From the NCBI GenBank assembly GCA_003993805.1, contig RSEF01000002.1, positions 70,141,243 through 70,205,242 on the forward strand: a stretch of 64,000 bases of DNA. The letters are read 5' to 3'. The translations under genes were made by a program, and so were the position numbers. The notes below the pieces were generated by a model. The model did not search any database. It was given only the letters and a program-made list of their open reading frames with translations, and was not told where the DNA came from. How positions within the stretch are numbered: the first letter of the stretch is position 1; each line of letters starts with the position of its first letter. Positions 1 through 10,520 of this stretch are shown here, piece by piece. Source of the DNA: Himantopus leucocephalus (lineage: Eukaryota; Chordata; Aves; Charadriiformes; Recurvirostridae).

Positions 1-60
1 ATGGTTGGACTTGATGATCTTAAAGGTCCCTTCCAACCCTAACGATTCTATGATTCTACT
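1..60 (+). repeat. CR1 LINE 3' end fragment
   Basis: The first 60 bases carry the CR1 3'-terminal signature: 'ttggacttgatgatct', then 'ggtcccttccaaccct', then the tail 'gattctatgattct'. CR1 is the dominant non-LTR retrotransposon of birds, and most copies are 5'-truncated like this. The element is in plus orientation, antisense to DEK and inside its third intron. Its upstream part lies outside the window. Confidence 0.85.
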
Positions 61-305
61 AGTGGTGGCTAGTATACCAAATATCCTATTCCAAATAAGT
101 CTAAGCATTATATAGCTTCTATGGTTTAAATTGATGCTACGCAGTAAAAGAGGGGTTTCATATAATTATAATAGCCTTACTATTTTAAAATGTATCATGA
201 CTGTTAAGTTAGGTCTCATCTACAACAAATTAATAATTTGATCTTTTAAGAGGTTTCATTATTGTTCCCAACACTCACAATTCTTATGTGAGAGGACAAG
301 CTTAC
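61..305 (-). other. DEK: DEK intron 3 (start of intron, partial)
   Basis: This is AT-rich non-coding sequence immediately downstream (on the minus strand) of the DEK exon 3 splice donor. The donor reads CAG|GTAAGC on the minus strand, with the GT at 305-304. I see nothing in it beyond the CR1 tail at its far end. Confidence 0.85.
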
Positions 306-407
306 CTGGTGTAATTGTAAAAGGTTCCTTTTGCAATGAGGACACTTGCATGGTCAGTCGGTCTACCTTCTTTTTCTCCCTTTTTCCTTCAACAATGAGA
401 CTCTTTT
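306..407 (-). CDS. DEK: DEK coding exon 3
   Basis: Read on the minus strand, this 102-nt exon encodes EKSLIVEGKREKKKVDRL followed by TMQVSSLQKEPFTITP, about residues 46-79 of this protein. From memory it matches the vertebrate DEK segment right after the acidic stretch and just before the SAP-box region, with conservative changes such as D for E and K for R. DEK is a nuclear, chromatin-associated DNA-binding protein involved in DNA topology, histone handling and splicing. The exon is bounded by acceptor TTTTGCAG (410-408) and donor CAG|GTAAGC (305-304). It enters with two bases completing the codon begun in exon 2 and leaves in phase 1, as expected for the next exon to continue with GKGQKL. 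The plus-strand reading frame over the same bases is an antisense shadow. The rest of DEK lies off the left edge. Confidence 0.95.
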
Positions 408-2683
408 CTGCAAAAGACAGCTTCTTTAAACACAGTATTTTTCATTACACAAGCAGATTCCACTGTAGTGACAGGCAATGCGACACTGAGTCTTTGCAAC
501 CGCAAACCAATAATGGATATAACCAAGTACTATGACACTTTCAAACCTTTGGCTAATAGATCAATGGGATTCTATAGAGCTGTATATTAGAGTCTCCAGT
601 TCTTAACTGCAATCCTACATCCAACTTAACCTTGAAGACAAGACCAGGCATTTCCTAAAGGGAACCTCACCCCACAATGTAAATTGTAGCACTATGCATT
701 TTCAGAAACCCTTCCTTGTCTCCTTCACTGCCTTTCTGACGTACAGAACTGACGTTGTTTGCATAGTCTCCTTCTGGGATGCCCCAGCTCCTACATGCAC
801 AGCTCTACTTTAGCTCTTTCAAGGAGAATACTAGCACCAGATGGGCAAAAGGAGAGTCCAGCATGCCCGCAAACACTTTCTCTTCCCACTGCTGTACTGG
901 AGGACCCACACATAGCAGCAGGAGAGGCAGAAAGCACAAGCACAGTGAAACTGTACTACACCTCAGAGGGCTACGCAGCACAGCAGGGCACAATACGAGC
1001 GTCACAAATACTACAAGAATACTATTTCCAGTAATTCTGGTACTGCTTAGTAATGAATAAATTTAGATTGTTTTATGAATACATTGCACATCACTACTTT
1101 AATGATACCGTGTCAGGAAAAAAACCCAAAGCTTCACCTAAACATTTCATGCTAAAATACTTAACCTCAAGTCACATATCAAACTATCCTTGGTGCTAAA
1201 CAGATGGGCCCTCCTGGCTTTAATATCTGAAAGCAACTTCAAAATGTGTATGAACATCATCAAAACTGGATATGTATCTGCTGAAAACAGAGCAAAACAT
1301 ACTTGTGTGTACACAAGAAACAGTTGTTTTTAAAAAGCTAGTTCTAATTACTCTATTGTTTCCCAAACAGCATAGTCTCTTTTCTTTCTAGTACCTTACC
1401 TAAAGGCAAACCTCAGCTCTTAAGAATCCAAGACCATCAGTGACTTGGTGTCACCCAGCTGGCAACTAAGCACCACACAGTAGCTTGCTCTGGGTTGAGA
1501 TAAAGACAGTTTAAAAGCTAAAGCAAAAGCCACGCATGCAAGCAAAGCAAAACAAGGAATACATTCACTATTTCCTGTCAGCAGGCAGGTGTTCAGCCAT
1601 CCCCAGGAATGCAGGGCTCCATCCCATGTAACAGTTACTGGGGAGGACAAATGCCACAACTCCAAATGTCCCACCCTTTCTTCTTCTTCCTTCAGCTGTA
1701 TATGCTGAGCATGATGTCATATGGTCTGGAATATCCCTTTGGTCAGTTGTCCCAGCTGTGTCTCCTCCCAACTTCTTGTGCACCCCCAGCCTACTCACTG
1801 GTGGGGCAGTACGATGAGCAGAAAAGGCCTTGACTGTGTAAACACTGCTCAGCAACAGCTAAACATCCCTGTGTTATCAACACTGTTTTCAGCAAAAATC
1901 CAAAACATAGTCCCATACTATGTACTATAAAGAAAATTAACTCTATCTCAGCCAAAACCAGCACACTTGGTTTTCACTGTGCCATACTGCAGCTCTATTT
2001 ACATGGATGCTTTCATTTGCAAAATAGGCATCTAGAGATTTCACAATAGAAATTAACATTTTTGTACAGTAGTTCCTTCATCACACCTTGTATTCCTTGA
2101 ATACTGTCTTCAATTACATGCCACAACAAAAAACCTGCCTTGCTTGCTCATCTTATGATATCGCCATAATTTTTATTAACAAAATTAGTCAAATGGAATT
2201 TCTCCCCTCCAATATAATTAAATTTTGGTACCCAGTAAATTAATTCACAGTAGTTAAGCAAAGACATCTGTATTGTTTCCAAAGCTATTGCACAGATTTT
2301 TCAGGTTTCTCCCTTTTGCAAACACGGATCACTTCAGAGTGTTACTGAAATAAAAGGATTCCATTTTGGATACCCATTTTTATACAAATAATTTGATAAA
2401 GGACACTACCTCTTATAATCACCTAGAAGTTTATACAACAACAAAAAAACCCCTAGCATAGGAATCCAAGATGCTGGTAATTCCTTGATTCATTCCTGAG
2501 GAACATCAGCATCGCTGTTTCTAGTGTTGCCTAGTCCAGTGGGAAGCAGTTTATGACCCATGAGACAGATGTACCATAGATTCTCCGAAACAATAATTGT
2601 ACAATTAGCTGAGATCACAGGATACTGCATTCAGTAACCCCAGTGTTTTTAAAGGACAGCTTATTCAGAGGAAAAACACATAC
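408..2683 (-). other. DEK: DEK intron 2
   Basis: This 2.3-kb intron separates DEK coding exons 2 and 3. The donor on the minus strand is AAAAGG|GTATGTG (2683-2682) and the acceptor is TTTTGCAG (410-408). It is AT-rich. Several short reading frames of 60-95 codons, for example around 759-1060 and 1420-1855, occur on both strands, but they overlap each other and show no recognisable domain or splice framework. I see no gene or clear repeat in it. Confidence 0.85.
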
Positions 2684-2830
2684 CCTTTTCTTCTTCCTCC
2701 TCTTCTTCCTCTTCATCATCTTCATCACTTTCCTCAGCTTTGTTTTCAGTTTCAGGTTTTTTCTCATCTGCTTTTTCAGAAGACATTGTATCTTCTTTTG
2801 ACGAAACAACAGAAGACATGGTGTATGGTT
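2684..2830 (-). CDS. DEK: DEK coding exon 2 with start codon and acidic tract
   Basis: This is the first coding exon of DEK on the minus strand. The ATG is at 2819-2817, preceded by 11 nt of 5' UTR and an acceptor CTTTTTACAG (2832-2831). It encodes 45 residues starting MSSVVSSKEDTMSSEK and ending in an uninterrupted acidic run (SDEDD then nine Glu then Lys), the N-terminal acidic region typical of DEK. The donor AAGG|GTATGTG ends the exon in phase 1, and joining to exon 3 gives EEK-EKSLIVEGK, the order seen in vertebrate DEK. Only an N-terminal fragment (about 79 residues with exon 3) of the roughly 375-residue protein is in the window. A second in-frame Met at residue 12 is an alternative start, but the first is preferred from the family N-terminus. 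Confidence 0.95.
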
Positions 2831-3568
2831 CTGTAAAAAGCAGTCAGGGAAACCATCATCAATATAGCACTATACAAGAAAAAATACAGGAATATTGCTT
2901 TTTTTAAAAAATCTTGTGCAGTAGAAGTAATGTCATAGTGCTCTTATTGTGATTGTTCACATTCTTTAAGACACTAAAGTATTCTGGTTACACACAATAC
3001 ATAAAATTTTTCAGGAGGAGTTGCCATCCATTCTGCAACTAACCTGGTTAAGAACAGTTTAAAAGGTTATCAATTCTTTCCACACACAAGTCTTCCAGCT
3101 TGCTTTGTGAGGCATTCAGAAACACCCACTCAAGGCAGCTGCTGCTGTTATCTATTAAGAACTGTAATGTTTTAAGATATCACAATTTTAGCGCACCATG
3201 TTATAAACTGAAGTTATTTCTGATGATGGTTAACTATGCATATAAGTTTCCTAGTAAGTTAAACAAAACATATTTAGATGGGGAATGGGAACAGAAAAAT
3301 AAAAAATAAAAGTTACAAGCAACTCGGAAAAAGTTAACACTGCTTTCAGAATTCAAATAGCCATGACATCTTAGGGCTTGAAAATGTTCTTTGGTTTTAA
3401 CCTGCAGATCTACAACAAAAAAGAATAAATGCTTCATACTTAGCATATTTAAGAGGAGTCTTTTCTTAGCATTTGAAGTGGCTTAAATGTTAACTTTAAA
3501 ATTAAAACATCTCACTTTGGCAATTACCATTTCCTTACTGACAGAGAATGCCTATCTAACAAAGGAAG

Positions 3569-3690
3569 ATCATAGAATGGTTTAGGTTGGAGGGGACCTT
3601 GAAGATCATCCCCCCTGCCGTAGGCAGGGATACCTTCCACTAGACCAGGTGCCTCAAAGCCCCATCCAGCCTGGCCCTAAGCACCTCCAG
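3569..3690 (-). repeat. CR1 LINE fragment
   Basis: The plus strand reads 'atcatagaatggtttaggtt', then a CR1-typical run including 'ggggaccttgaagatcat', 'ccttccactagaccaggt' and 'caaagccccatccagcctgg'. This is the reverse complement of the CR1 3' end, so the element is on the minus strand (same sense as DEK). It is a 5'-truncated, diverged copy inside DEK intron 1. Confidence 0.92.
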
Positions 3691-4018
3691 ACAACCATGT
3701 CTGTTCATTTTAGTACAATTCTAGCTTTCAAAATCTTTCACTGTTTTCAAATCTGGACCAAAATACAGCATCAGTTGTATAAGCCCTTGTCGGAAAAAAA
3801 AAAAAACAACAAGCCATGATTAACCATTTTCTTTTTCTGATATTAAAGCCAATACTATCTGCAAGAGGTCAGACTCAATAAACAACAATAAAATCAACTG
3901 TGTATATACAATATTAACAGGTGTCGGAAAACAGCAGCACTCCAAATGACAGAAAGCATAAATTATATTACCACCAGTAAGGAGAAAAAGAAAGTTTACT
4001 CCCCTTTGCTAAATCGCT

Positions 4019-4080
4019 GGGGGGGGGGGGGGGGGGGNGGGGGGGGGGGGGGGGGGGGGGGTGGGGGGGGGGGGGGAGGG
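4019..4080. repeat. Poly-G homopolymer tract with one N
   Basis: There are about 60 consecutive bases that are almost all G, interrupted by an N at 4038, one T and one A. It lies in DEK intron 1, so the transcript would carry a C-rich tract and the template strand a G-quadruplex-capable run. Its true length is uncertain because homopolymers of this size are poorly resolved by sequencing, and the N marks an unresolved join. Confidence 0.9.
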
Positions 4081-4905
4081 GAATTAAAATATCTCTCAGG
4101 GTATTAATACCAGAATTTCATTTGTCACAAAAAAGTAATCTGACTTCTTCACGGTATTACTCTCTGAATTTTACTCGTCCGCACAAGTGAAAAACCAAGC
4201 AAAGTAGTACATGTTGTCTTTCTTCCCCTTTCAACAGGAACAGAAGGGGAAAAGGAAAGTAAGAGCCTTCTTAGGTTTTCAGCAACCAGGTCCATGAGGA
4301 CAACCTGCTTAGGGAAAAAAAGGGTACTGCGATCCACGTTTAGGAAGACTTCAGTCGGCGGTATTTTCGGCCGGGAGAGGGTATCTCGCAAGCCGCCCCA
4401 AGAGTGATACTCGCGCACAACAGCACCTCCCACCCTCGTCCAGGACTTTTCGGACACGGTCTCGCCACCTGTCCCCTTCCCGACCTCCAAGCCGGAGGCC
4501 GGGGAGGGCGACGACGATGGGTAGCGCCCGGAGCAGCCGGCGGACGAGGAGAAGGACAGCGGGGGCAGCGGCGAGCGCCATCCCCTTCGCCGAACCAGCA
4601 GGCAGCGAGACCGTTCCGTTCCGCCCGCCTCCCGCCGTCGGGCAGGACACAGCGCCCGGCAAACACCTCAGGCGGAAAACATCGCCCGCCGCCCCGCGGA
4701 GACCTGGGAGAGAGGCGGCGCCGGCGGCTCGGTGACAGGCGCCCCCGCCACACGGCGCCTCCCCGGCGGCGCAGCGGCTCCGTTTCATTTCCCCTCGTCA
4801 CCCCCTCACTGGGCCGCCCGGCTCGGCCCGGCCCGGCCCGGCCCCACGGCGGCGAGGCGGGAGCGCCCTCTCCGGCGCCGTTACGGCCATGGCGGCAGGA
4901 CTCAC

Positions 4906-5036
4906 CTCAGCTCCAGCCCCGGCTTCTGGCTTCTTCCTCAGGCGCGGCTACGGCAGCAACGGCAGCTGGAGGCGACAGTTACCGGAGAAAGGAGGGGGGG
5001 GGGAAGGGGCGGGGCCGGGCGCCCCGGCGCACAGCG

Positions 5037-5068
<32 letters not shown>

Positions 5069-5150
5069 CGCGACACGCACCCCCGCCGAGGCGCGCGCTC
5101 CGCGTCCCGCCGTCGGTCACTCTCCGGCTCTCCCGGAATCAACAAGGTTT
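4906..5150 (-). other. DEK: DEK non-coding exon 1 (5' end approximate)
   Basis: The minus strand has a strong consensus donor CTGAG|GTGAGT with its exon edge at 4906, at the right distance and strand to splice to the DEK exon 2 acceptor. No coding frame links to exon 2, whose start codon is 11 nt inside that exon, so exon 1 is 5' UTR. The transcription start is not visible in sequence. I place it loosely between the donor and the YY1-like and CCAAT motifs at 5150-5210, so the 5' boundary is a guess. The CA repeat at 5038-5067 may be in the leader or just upstream. Confidence 0.65.
5038..5067. repeat. (CA)15 dinucleotide microsatellite
   Basis: Fifteen perfect CA units on the plus strand (TG on the DEK strand) lie inside the CpG island, near or within the inferred DEK first exon. 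Perfect arrays of this length are usually polymorphic. Confidence 0.95.
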
Positions 5151-5720
5151 TCAAAATGGCGGGTTACCGGGCGGGGAGAAGGAAGCGGGAAGGCGGCGGC
5201 CAATCAGCGCCCGCAGCCCGGCCGGCGCGGGGAGGCGGCGGCCGGGGAGGGGGAAGGACGGCTGCGCGCGCAGGGGCGGGCGGTTGTGGCGGGGCGCGGG
5301 GATGTGCGTGACGTGCGCCCGCCGGCCAGCGCCGCCTGCGGCGGTGACGTCAGGCCCCGCGCGCGGCGGGGGCGGCGGAGGCGGCGCGCGCGCGCCTCCG
5401 CGAGGGCCGTTACCTTCGCCGGGGCGGGTGGAACGTGTGAGGGGCCGCCCCGCCCCGCCGCCACCGGCGCTTTGTCGGGTCGTGGCTCTCCGCGCCCTTC
5501 CCCTCCCGTCCCCCCTTGCGGTGCCGTGCGGGCGGGAAGGCCTTGGCGGGTCCCGCCTGACCGGCCGCGCCTCCCGGAGAAGCGTAGGGGCGGCGGCCGC
5601 GGTGCTGACAGGCTGAGAGAGGGGTTGCGGCCGACGGAAGAAAACGGCCGTTGAAGCAGGAGCCGGGGCGGATGAGTGAGGCCTCCTCCTCACCCCTTGT
5701 AAAATGTGGGTGTCGCCGGC

Positions 5721-8700
5721 CGCCCCCGAAAGAGCAAAGGCCCGGTCCCGCTCCCCGCGCTGGGGCCTGCCAGAGTTTAATCTTCCAAGCAGAGAGGAGG
5801 CCCGGCCGGGCTTAGCGTGCCTTCGGCAGGAGTCAAGAGTACTCAGAAAATATGTTGGAGGGGGAAGTAGCCCCAACTAGCCAGTGCCCATGGCTGTCTC
5901 CAAGCCACACCGTAATGACGGCAGCTTTTTGGCTAGTGTGAGTAGCTGTGGGCAGGTGGCTCTTGCTTCGGGAGGGACCAGGTCGAGGGGTAAGGGGAGA
6001 GAGGAAATGAGAAAAAAGTCACACTGGTGTGAACTGTTAATCATAGGTGTGTGTAAAGCATAGTCATGTAGAATTGGTAATAAAACTAGGATATACGTGT
6101 GATGTAAATACTACAAAGTAATGGAATCTGGAATAGGAAAATACTACAATTCGTATACTGCGTACAAAAGGAAAGTCTGGGGAGTGTATATTAATCACCC
6201 TCCCAATTTAGGCAATGGAGATGCAGATTCCTTTTTAAAAAATTTTTAAAGCTGGTGCAATCACAGATGGTGGTGGTCTTAAAAAGGAAAAATGTAAATT
6301 ATTTACCAACAATACATAATTAGACAAGCCTGAAGTTAACACACAATAAGGAGACAAAAATATCTCATCATTAAGCCATGGGCTACACAAATGGCACAAG
6401 GCAGATGTTTGAAGACAACAGGCTATTTCCTATAAGATGAATAGGTTTGGATTAGTTCAGAATCATGACAGAAGACATCCAAAGGCTGTGCTTCAGGTTG
6501 TGATGATAAGTTAGACTGTCTCTTTTGTAAAGTGACATGTTTACCCAACGGAGATGATTTACCTAATTAAACTACCTATGTTAATGTCCTACACATAGCA
6601 CAGTAGAGCTGCATCTTGAGGAGAAATAGAAGATAATGGCTTCATTGATCCTTTTAGTGAAGACATCACTTTAGTAGCAGGCAGGCACTTAAGCATAGGC
6701 TGAATTGAGTATTTAGGAACTCTTAGTACAGGTAAATTGCATTTTGTCACGGGTTTCTTCTGGCAGAACTTCAACAGCTATGATAACTAACTTTTCTTGA
6801 TTCTGTTTTTTGAAACCTCTGCCCTCAGTAGTATATTTTTGATTTATTAGTTTATGGAGTGTGCTGTTAACAGTTTCATAATTGGTTGTTGCATCTCCCA
6901 GACAAGATTGTAACAATATGAATTAAAAAGACTTTTAGAAAAAATCTGCAATGCTAGAATTTGGGAGAAGGGAGGGGCCAAATTTGGAAGAAGAAAATTT
7001 CAGGTGTGTTAAAGGGAAATTGCTAAATTCAAGAGAAGAGACCAAAACTGGTTTATCTTCTCATGTTTACTATGAGTAAGAATGCTCGTTCTCACTACAC
7101 TGCTTTGGGATGCTTCACTGTATTGACACTTCTATATTACTGCCGTTTTTCCACCCAACTTGATGAATTTAACTTAATGATACAGTTTCAACTGACAGAT
7201 GAAAGACCTAAATGAGATAATTATATTGGTATAAAATGTTAGCATTATCTAAGGTATTTATACAGTGTAGTGGAAGGTACTAAAGGCAGCTTAAAAACCT
7301 TGGTTCTTGAAGAAGGCTAAATTGGAAAGGGATAAGTGATTCTCAGAGCTTCTTAGAGTTAATGCGAGAGCTGCTTACTGTAGCTAGCTCTTCTTATTCC
7401 ATCTTGGAGAGGCTGCCCTCCTACTGCCGTAGTCCCGATGTTAAGGACACTCTCTCAGTCTTGGTGGCTAGCTCCATTTGCAAACACCAGTTCCATAAAA
7501 CAGTTATCCTGGAGGTACCCGGGGCTAACTTTTAGATATCAAAGGGTATGTTTCTTAGACGTAGTAACTCAATAGAATTAAATGGTGGAAAACGGTTTGA
7601 AGGTGCCGTAAAAAGAAAAAGCTGGCATGTTTGAAGATACATTACAGGCTTGTATTGTATGCTGGCGTGCACCAGGCAGTGCTATTTTAAACATGGTTAC
7701 CAGCCTCCGTTAATTAATACAAGCAGCTCTTTTCAGTTAGTTCAGAGCAGCTTGTATTAGCAAGGAACATTGATTGGCTTTCAGTATAGAGCATGCAGCA
7801 GTTTTTGAGAAGCTTTTGGGAGTAGAAGTGTAGGCTTCACAGAGTGTACAAAGTCCCCCAGGATTGTGTTTATTTTGTTTCCAAAGTGACTGGTTACTGC
7901 AGTGTCCTGCCATCAACGCAGAAACTAGCGGGTCTGCTGTGGGCAAAATTACAGAAAAGATCATCCATAGATTGCAGAGAAAGTGCCCTGCATGAAAGTA
8001 AGTACTCAGTAACTCTCATTAGGAATTTTAGCCACAGAGTAAAATACCACAGCAACAAATTATGGGATGCTACTTTTTAATAATGTAGGCACTGTTGCTT
8101 TGTGTTCTTGTATGAGTTGTATAAATACGCATACACACTTCAGTTTCTCTGTAAGTCATGTGACTACATATTTCCTAGAAATGTCAAATTGGCTTGTCGA
8201 TGAAATGCTGAGAAAAGTCCTGTGTAAATGCCAAGTACATCTTTACTAACGTTAGAAGCATTACATGGCTTTTGAATCTAACGATTATATAATTGCCCCT
8301 GAAAGCAGAAATCTAAATATGAACTGATAATTGAGCTAATTAACACAATTTACAAGACAAGAGAAACTTGGAAACTATTTGACTAGTATGTAGTTAAGTT
8401 ACGGTGTGATTAATAACATATGCTGAGTATCTCCAAGTGTTCACTGCATATTTGTGCAAGATATTTTACCTTTGTAGACTGGTAAGAATACCCGATTTGC
8501 AAAGTGTTTCCTAAGGGGCTCCTGCTCACTTCTGACATCCTGCGTTCCCCGTTTCATTCCCCATCCAAGCGTTTCAGGATTAGCAGACTATTGCATCATC
8601 CACACTTGTCATCTGTTTCTTAGCCTTAAGAAGCTTAAAGAATTGTCCTTCTAAATACAAATTATCCCAAACGTTAAATGAGTAATTGATATGAATTGAT

Positions 8701-9780
8701 CTAAGCAGCTTCACTATATTTTAGAAATCTCTATGTGAGCCGTGCTTCGAGGTAAGTATATGCAAAGATTCAACAAAATTGTAATAAGAAACATCAGAGA
8801 TAGACAATGAATCAAAAGAGTACATAAAGGCACATTTTCCATCTTTGTGTGAATGACAACACTGTACTCTGTCAAACAGAGCTCTGTGCTGGGATTTCTG
8901 TTAACCCTTCAGTTACTATGAAGTTAAATCTTACTCTGCAGGGTTTGAAAATGTAGCTTTGTGTGCATTCAATAACATCTGCAGCAGTATGTTCAGTCAC
9001 AGCATGCACGGCCATTGTGTCTTTGATGAAGTATTTAGATCTAGCACTAGATCTAGTATTTAGATCTACGGATGCAGCCTGGGAAGTCTGCTCGGGTGAC
9101 ATGCAACTCTTGCAGGTGATAGCCTTGTGAGCTCTCCCGCATCCCTCTGCTGATGCTGAGCATAGGGGTGGGCTTTCACCTCGAGGTCCCACATGCCCCT
9201 CACTGTTGGAGAACTTTTAGCAGGGCTGGTTCCCTCGTGAAGTACTGCAAGGACAGAATCTGACTGGTGGTGAGTGCTCACTCGGTTCCTGGCCTCCCGC
9301 TACTTTTGAGAGAGTTTCACCATGAATAGTGCGTGTATGTGCCAGGTAACTATGTAAATGTTGTGCAACTCACACTTTAGAAAAAGAAACACTGTTAATT
9401 CATGCAGGCTTTAAGGTTTGAGGCTGTAAACTTCTACTTGACAGGTCTATAGGGTTTGGTACAGTTGGTAATTTACAATTACACATTTTTAAACTCATTG
9501 TAAATGGAAAACGTTTCCAAGGGTATCACTCCTTTGCACCAGGACAAGTTTGCACTTAGCTCATCATCAAGTTGAGCTACAAAGTGAAACTGGTGGTTTT
9601 CCACATGCATTGCATGTCGTTAGTGGCAACCCGTGTTTAAAAAAGAAAAACCACACCGAACAACCAAAAACGAGAAAAAGGAAAACTTTGTAGCTTTCGA
9701 ATAATTTAAGGTGATCTTGGTAATAATTTCTCGACATGACGCGATATAATTTGACATTTTCCAGAAGACAAGAAGCTTTT
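5721..9780. other. Intergenic spacer between the two CpG islands
   Basis: About 4 kb of AT-rich sequence lies between the DEK promoter island and the second CpG island. Short reading frames are scattered on both strands (all under about 110 codons) without family resemblance or plausible splice partners. A slightly more GC-rich stretch near 9060-9300 has no recognisable content. If RNF144B transcription starts in the first island, part of this would be intron instead. Confidence 0.7.
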
Positions 9781-10520
9781 CCGAGTAGGATTCTCTCCTC
9801 CTCCCCCCCCACCTCCCGCCCGCCCAGCTGTCCGGTAGCCGGGGGACTCGCCCGGCGCGGAGCCCTTCCACCGAAATGTCAGATGAATTTGCCCTTTGTA
9901 AGAGGCAGCGGCAGCGCCGCCCGCTGTTGCCCGCCCGAGCGCGCCGCCGGCAGCGGCCTCAGCGGCGGGGGCACCCCCCTCCCTCCCCCCGGCTCTGCCC
10001 GGGGCCGCCGCTTCCTCCGCTCTCGGCCCGCAGCGGCGGGACGGGCGTGCAGGGGGCGCCGGCCCCGGCTCCCCGCTCTCTGCCTCCTCGGGCAGCCGGC
10101 AGATGCGTGAGGGGGCGGAGAACAGCCAGGGAAGGAGGACGCCAGCGCGGAGCCGGGGGTTCGCGGCGGCTCCCCTGGCCGCCTTCCCGCCGGTTGCCGC
10201 CCCCGTTTGTCCCACCCGCGCCGCATCCAGGAGAAAACCGGTGCCGGCCCCGGTCCCAGCCGTGGGCGGCGAGGGGCAAAGGTAGGGAACGGCTTGAGGG
10301 CGCCGAGGTTCGGCGTGCGGCGGCAGGGGCTGCGCAGGCTGCCCGTCCCGAGCGGCCGCCGGCGGGCACCTGCGGGAGGGAAGCAGGGAGGGAGGGAGCT
10401 GAGCCCGCTTCCCTCCTTGCCCGAAGCCAGGCAGGCGGGCTTCTCCACCCCCGCCTTTCAGGTGAACAGGTGGTGATTGCTGGCTCGCGGCATGTGCGCT
10501 AATTGCGTTATCTTCTGCAA
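9780..10520 (+). promoter_or_regulatory. Second CpG island, candidate RNF144B promoter and first exon
   Basis: About 740 bases of GC-rich, CpG-dense sequence lie some 4-5 kb beyond the DEK island and upstream of RNF144B on its strand. Vertebrate RNF144B has an untranslated first exon, and this is the only CpG island between the DEK promoter and RNF144B coding exon 2, so it is the best candidate. Plausible plus-strand donors inside it are CAAAG|GTAGGG (GT at 10282) and TTCAG|GTGAAC (GT at 10462); sequence alone cannot choose between them. The exon 2 acceptor lies about 40 kb downstream. Open frames through the island on both strands look like GC-driven artefacts (Arg, Pro, Ala and Gly rich). 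Confidence 0.6.

Larger units (their letters stand above)
2831..4905 (-). other. DEK: DEK intron 1
   Basis: This intron lies between the non-coding first exon (donor CTGAG|GTGAGT, GT at 4905-4904) and coding exon 2 (acceptor CTTTTTACAG). It contains a CR1 fragment (about 3569-3690) and a long poly-G tract (4019-4080). Its promoter-proximal 500 bases are within the CpG island. The plus and minus reading frames at 4149-4900 are products of the high GC content and do not resemble a known protein. Confidence 0.85.
4400..5720. promoter_or_regulatory. CpG-island promoter of DEK
   Basis: About 1.3 kb of very GC-rich, CpG-dense sequence stands out sharply from AT-rich flanks and contains the DEK first exon. 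Visible motifs include a perfect palindromic CRE (TGACGTCA, 5345-5352), a half CRE (TGACGTG, 5309-5315), an NF-Y-type CCAAT box in GGCCAATCAGCG (5198-5209), and a YY1-like AAAATGGCG (5153-5161). There is no obvious TATA box, fitting a housekeeping-type promoter. It may be bidirectional, since RNF144B lies downstream in the opposite orientation. Long open frames through this block on both strands reflect stop-codon scarcity in GC-rich DNA. Confidence 0.88.

Noticed and set aside
350..535. Plus-strand 61-codon frame over DEK exon 3
   Set aside because: It is antisense to a clearly conserved DEK exon with correct splice sites, so it is a shadow.
4889..5311. Plus-strand frame starting ATGGCGGCAGGA as a possible gene start
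   Set aside because: It is antisense to the DEK exon 1 donor region; the ATGGCGGC string fits a YY1-type promoter motif better than a start codon.
4404..5654. 416-codon plus-strand open frame across the first CpG island, plus overlapping frames on both strands
   Set aside because: The translation is Arg/Pro/Gly/Ala-rich and low complexity, runs through the CA repeat and antisense to the DEK first exon, and competing frames are equally open. This is expected from stop-codon scarcity in GC-rich DNA.
9706..10502. Open frames of 120-208 codons on both strands in the second CpG island
   Set aside because: Same compositional artefact; no recognisable domain and several mutually exclusive frames.
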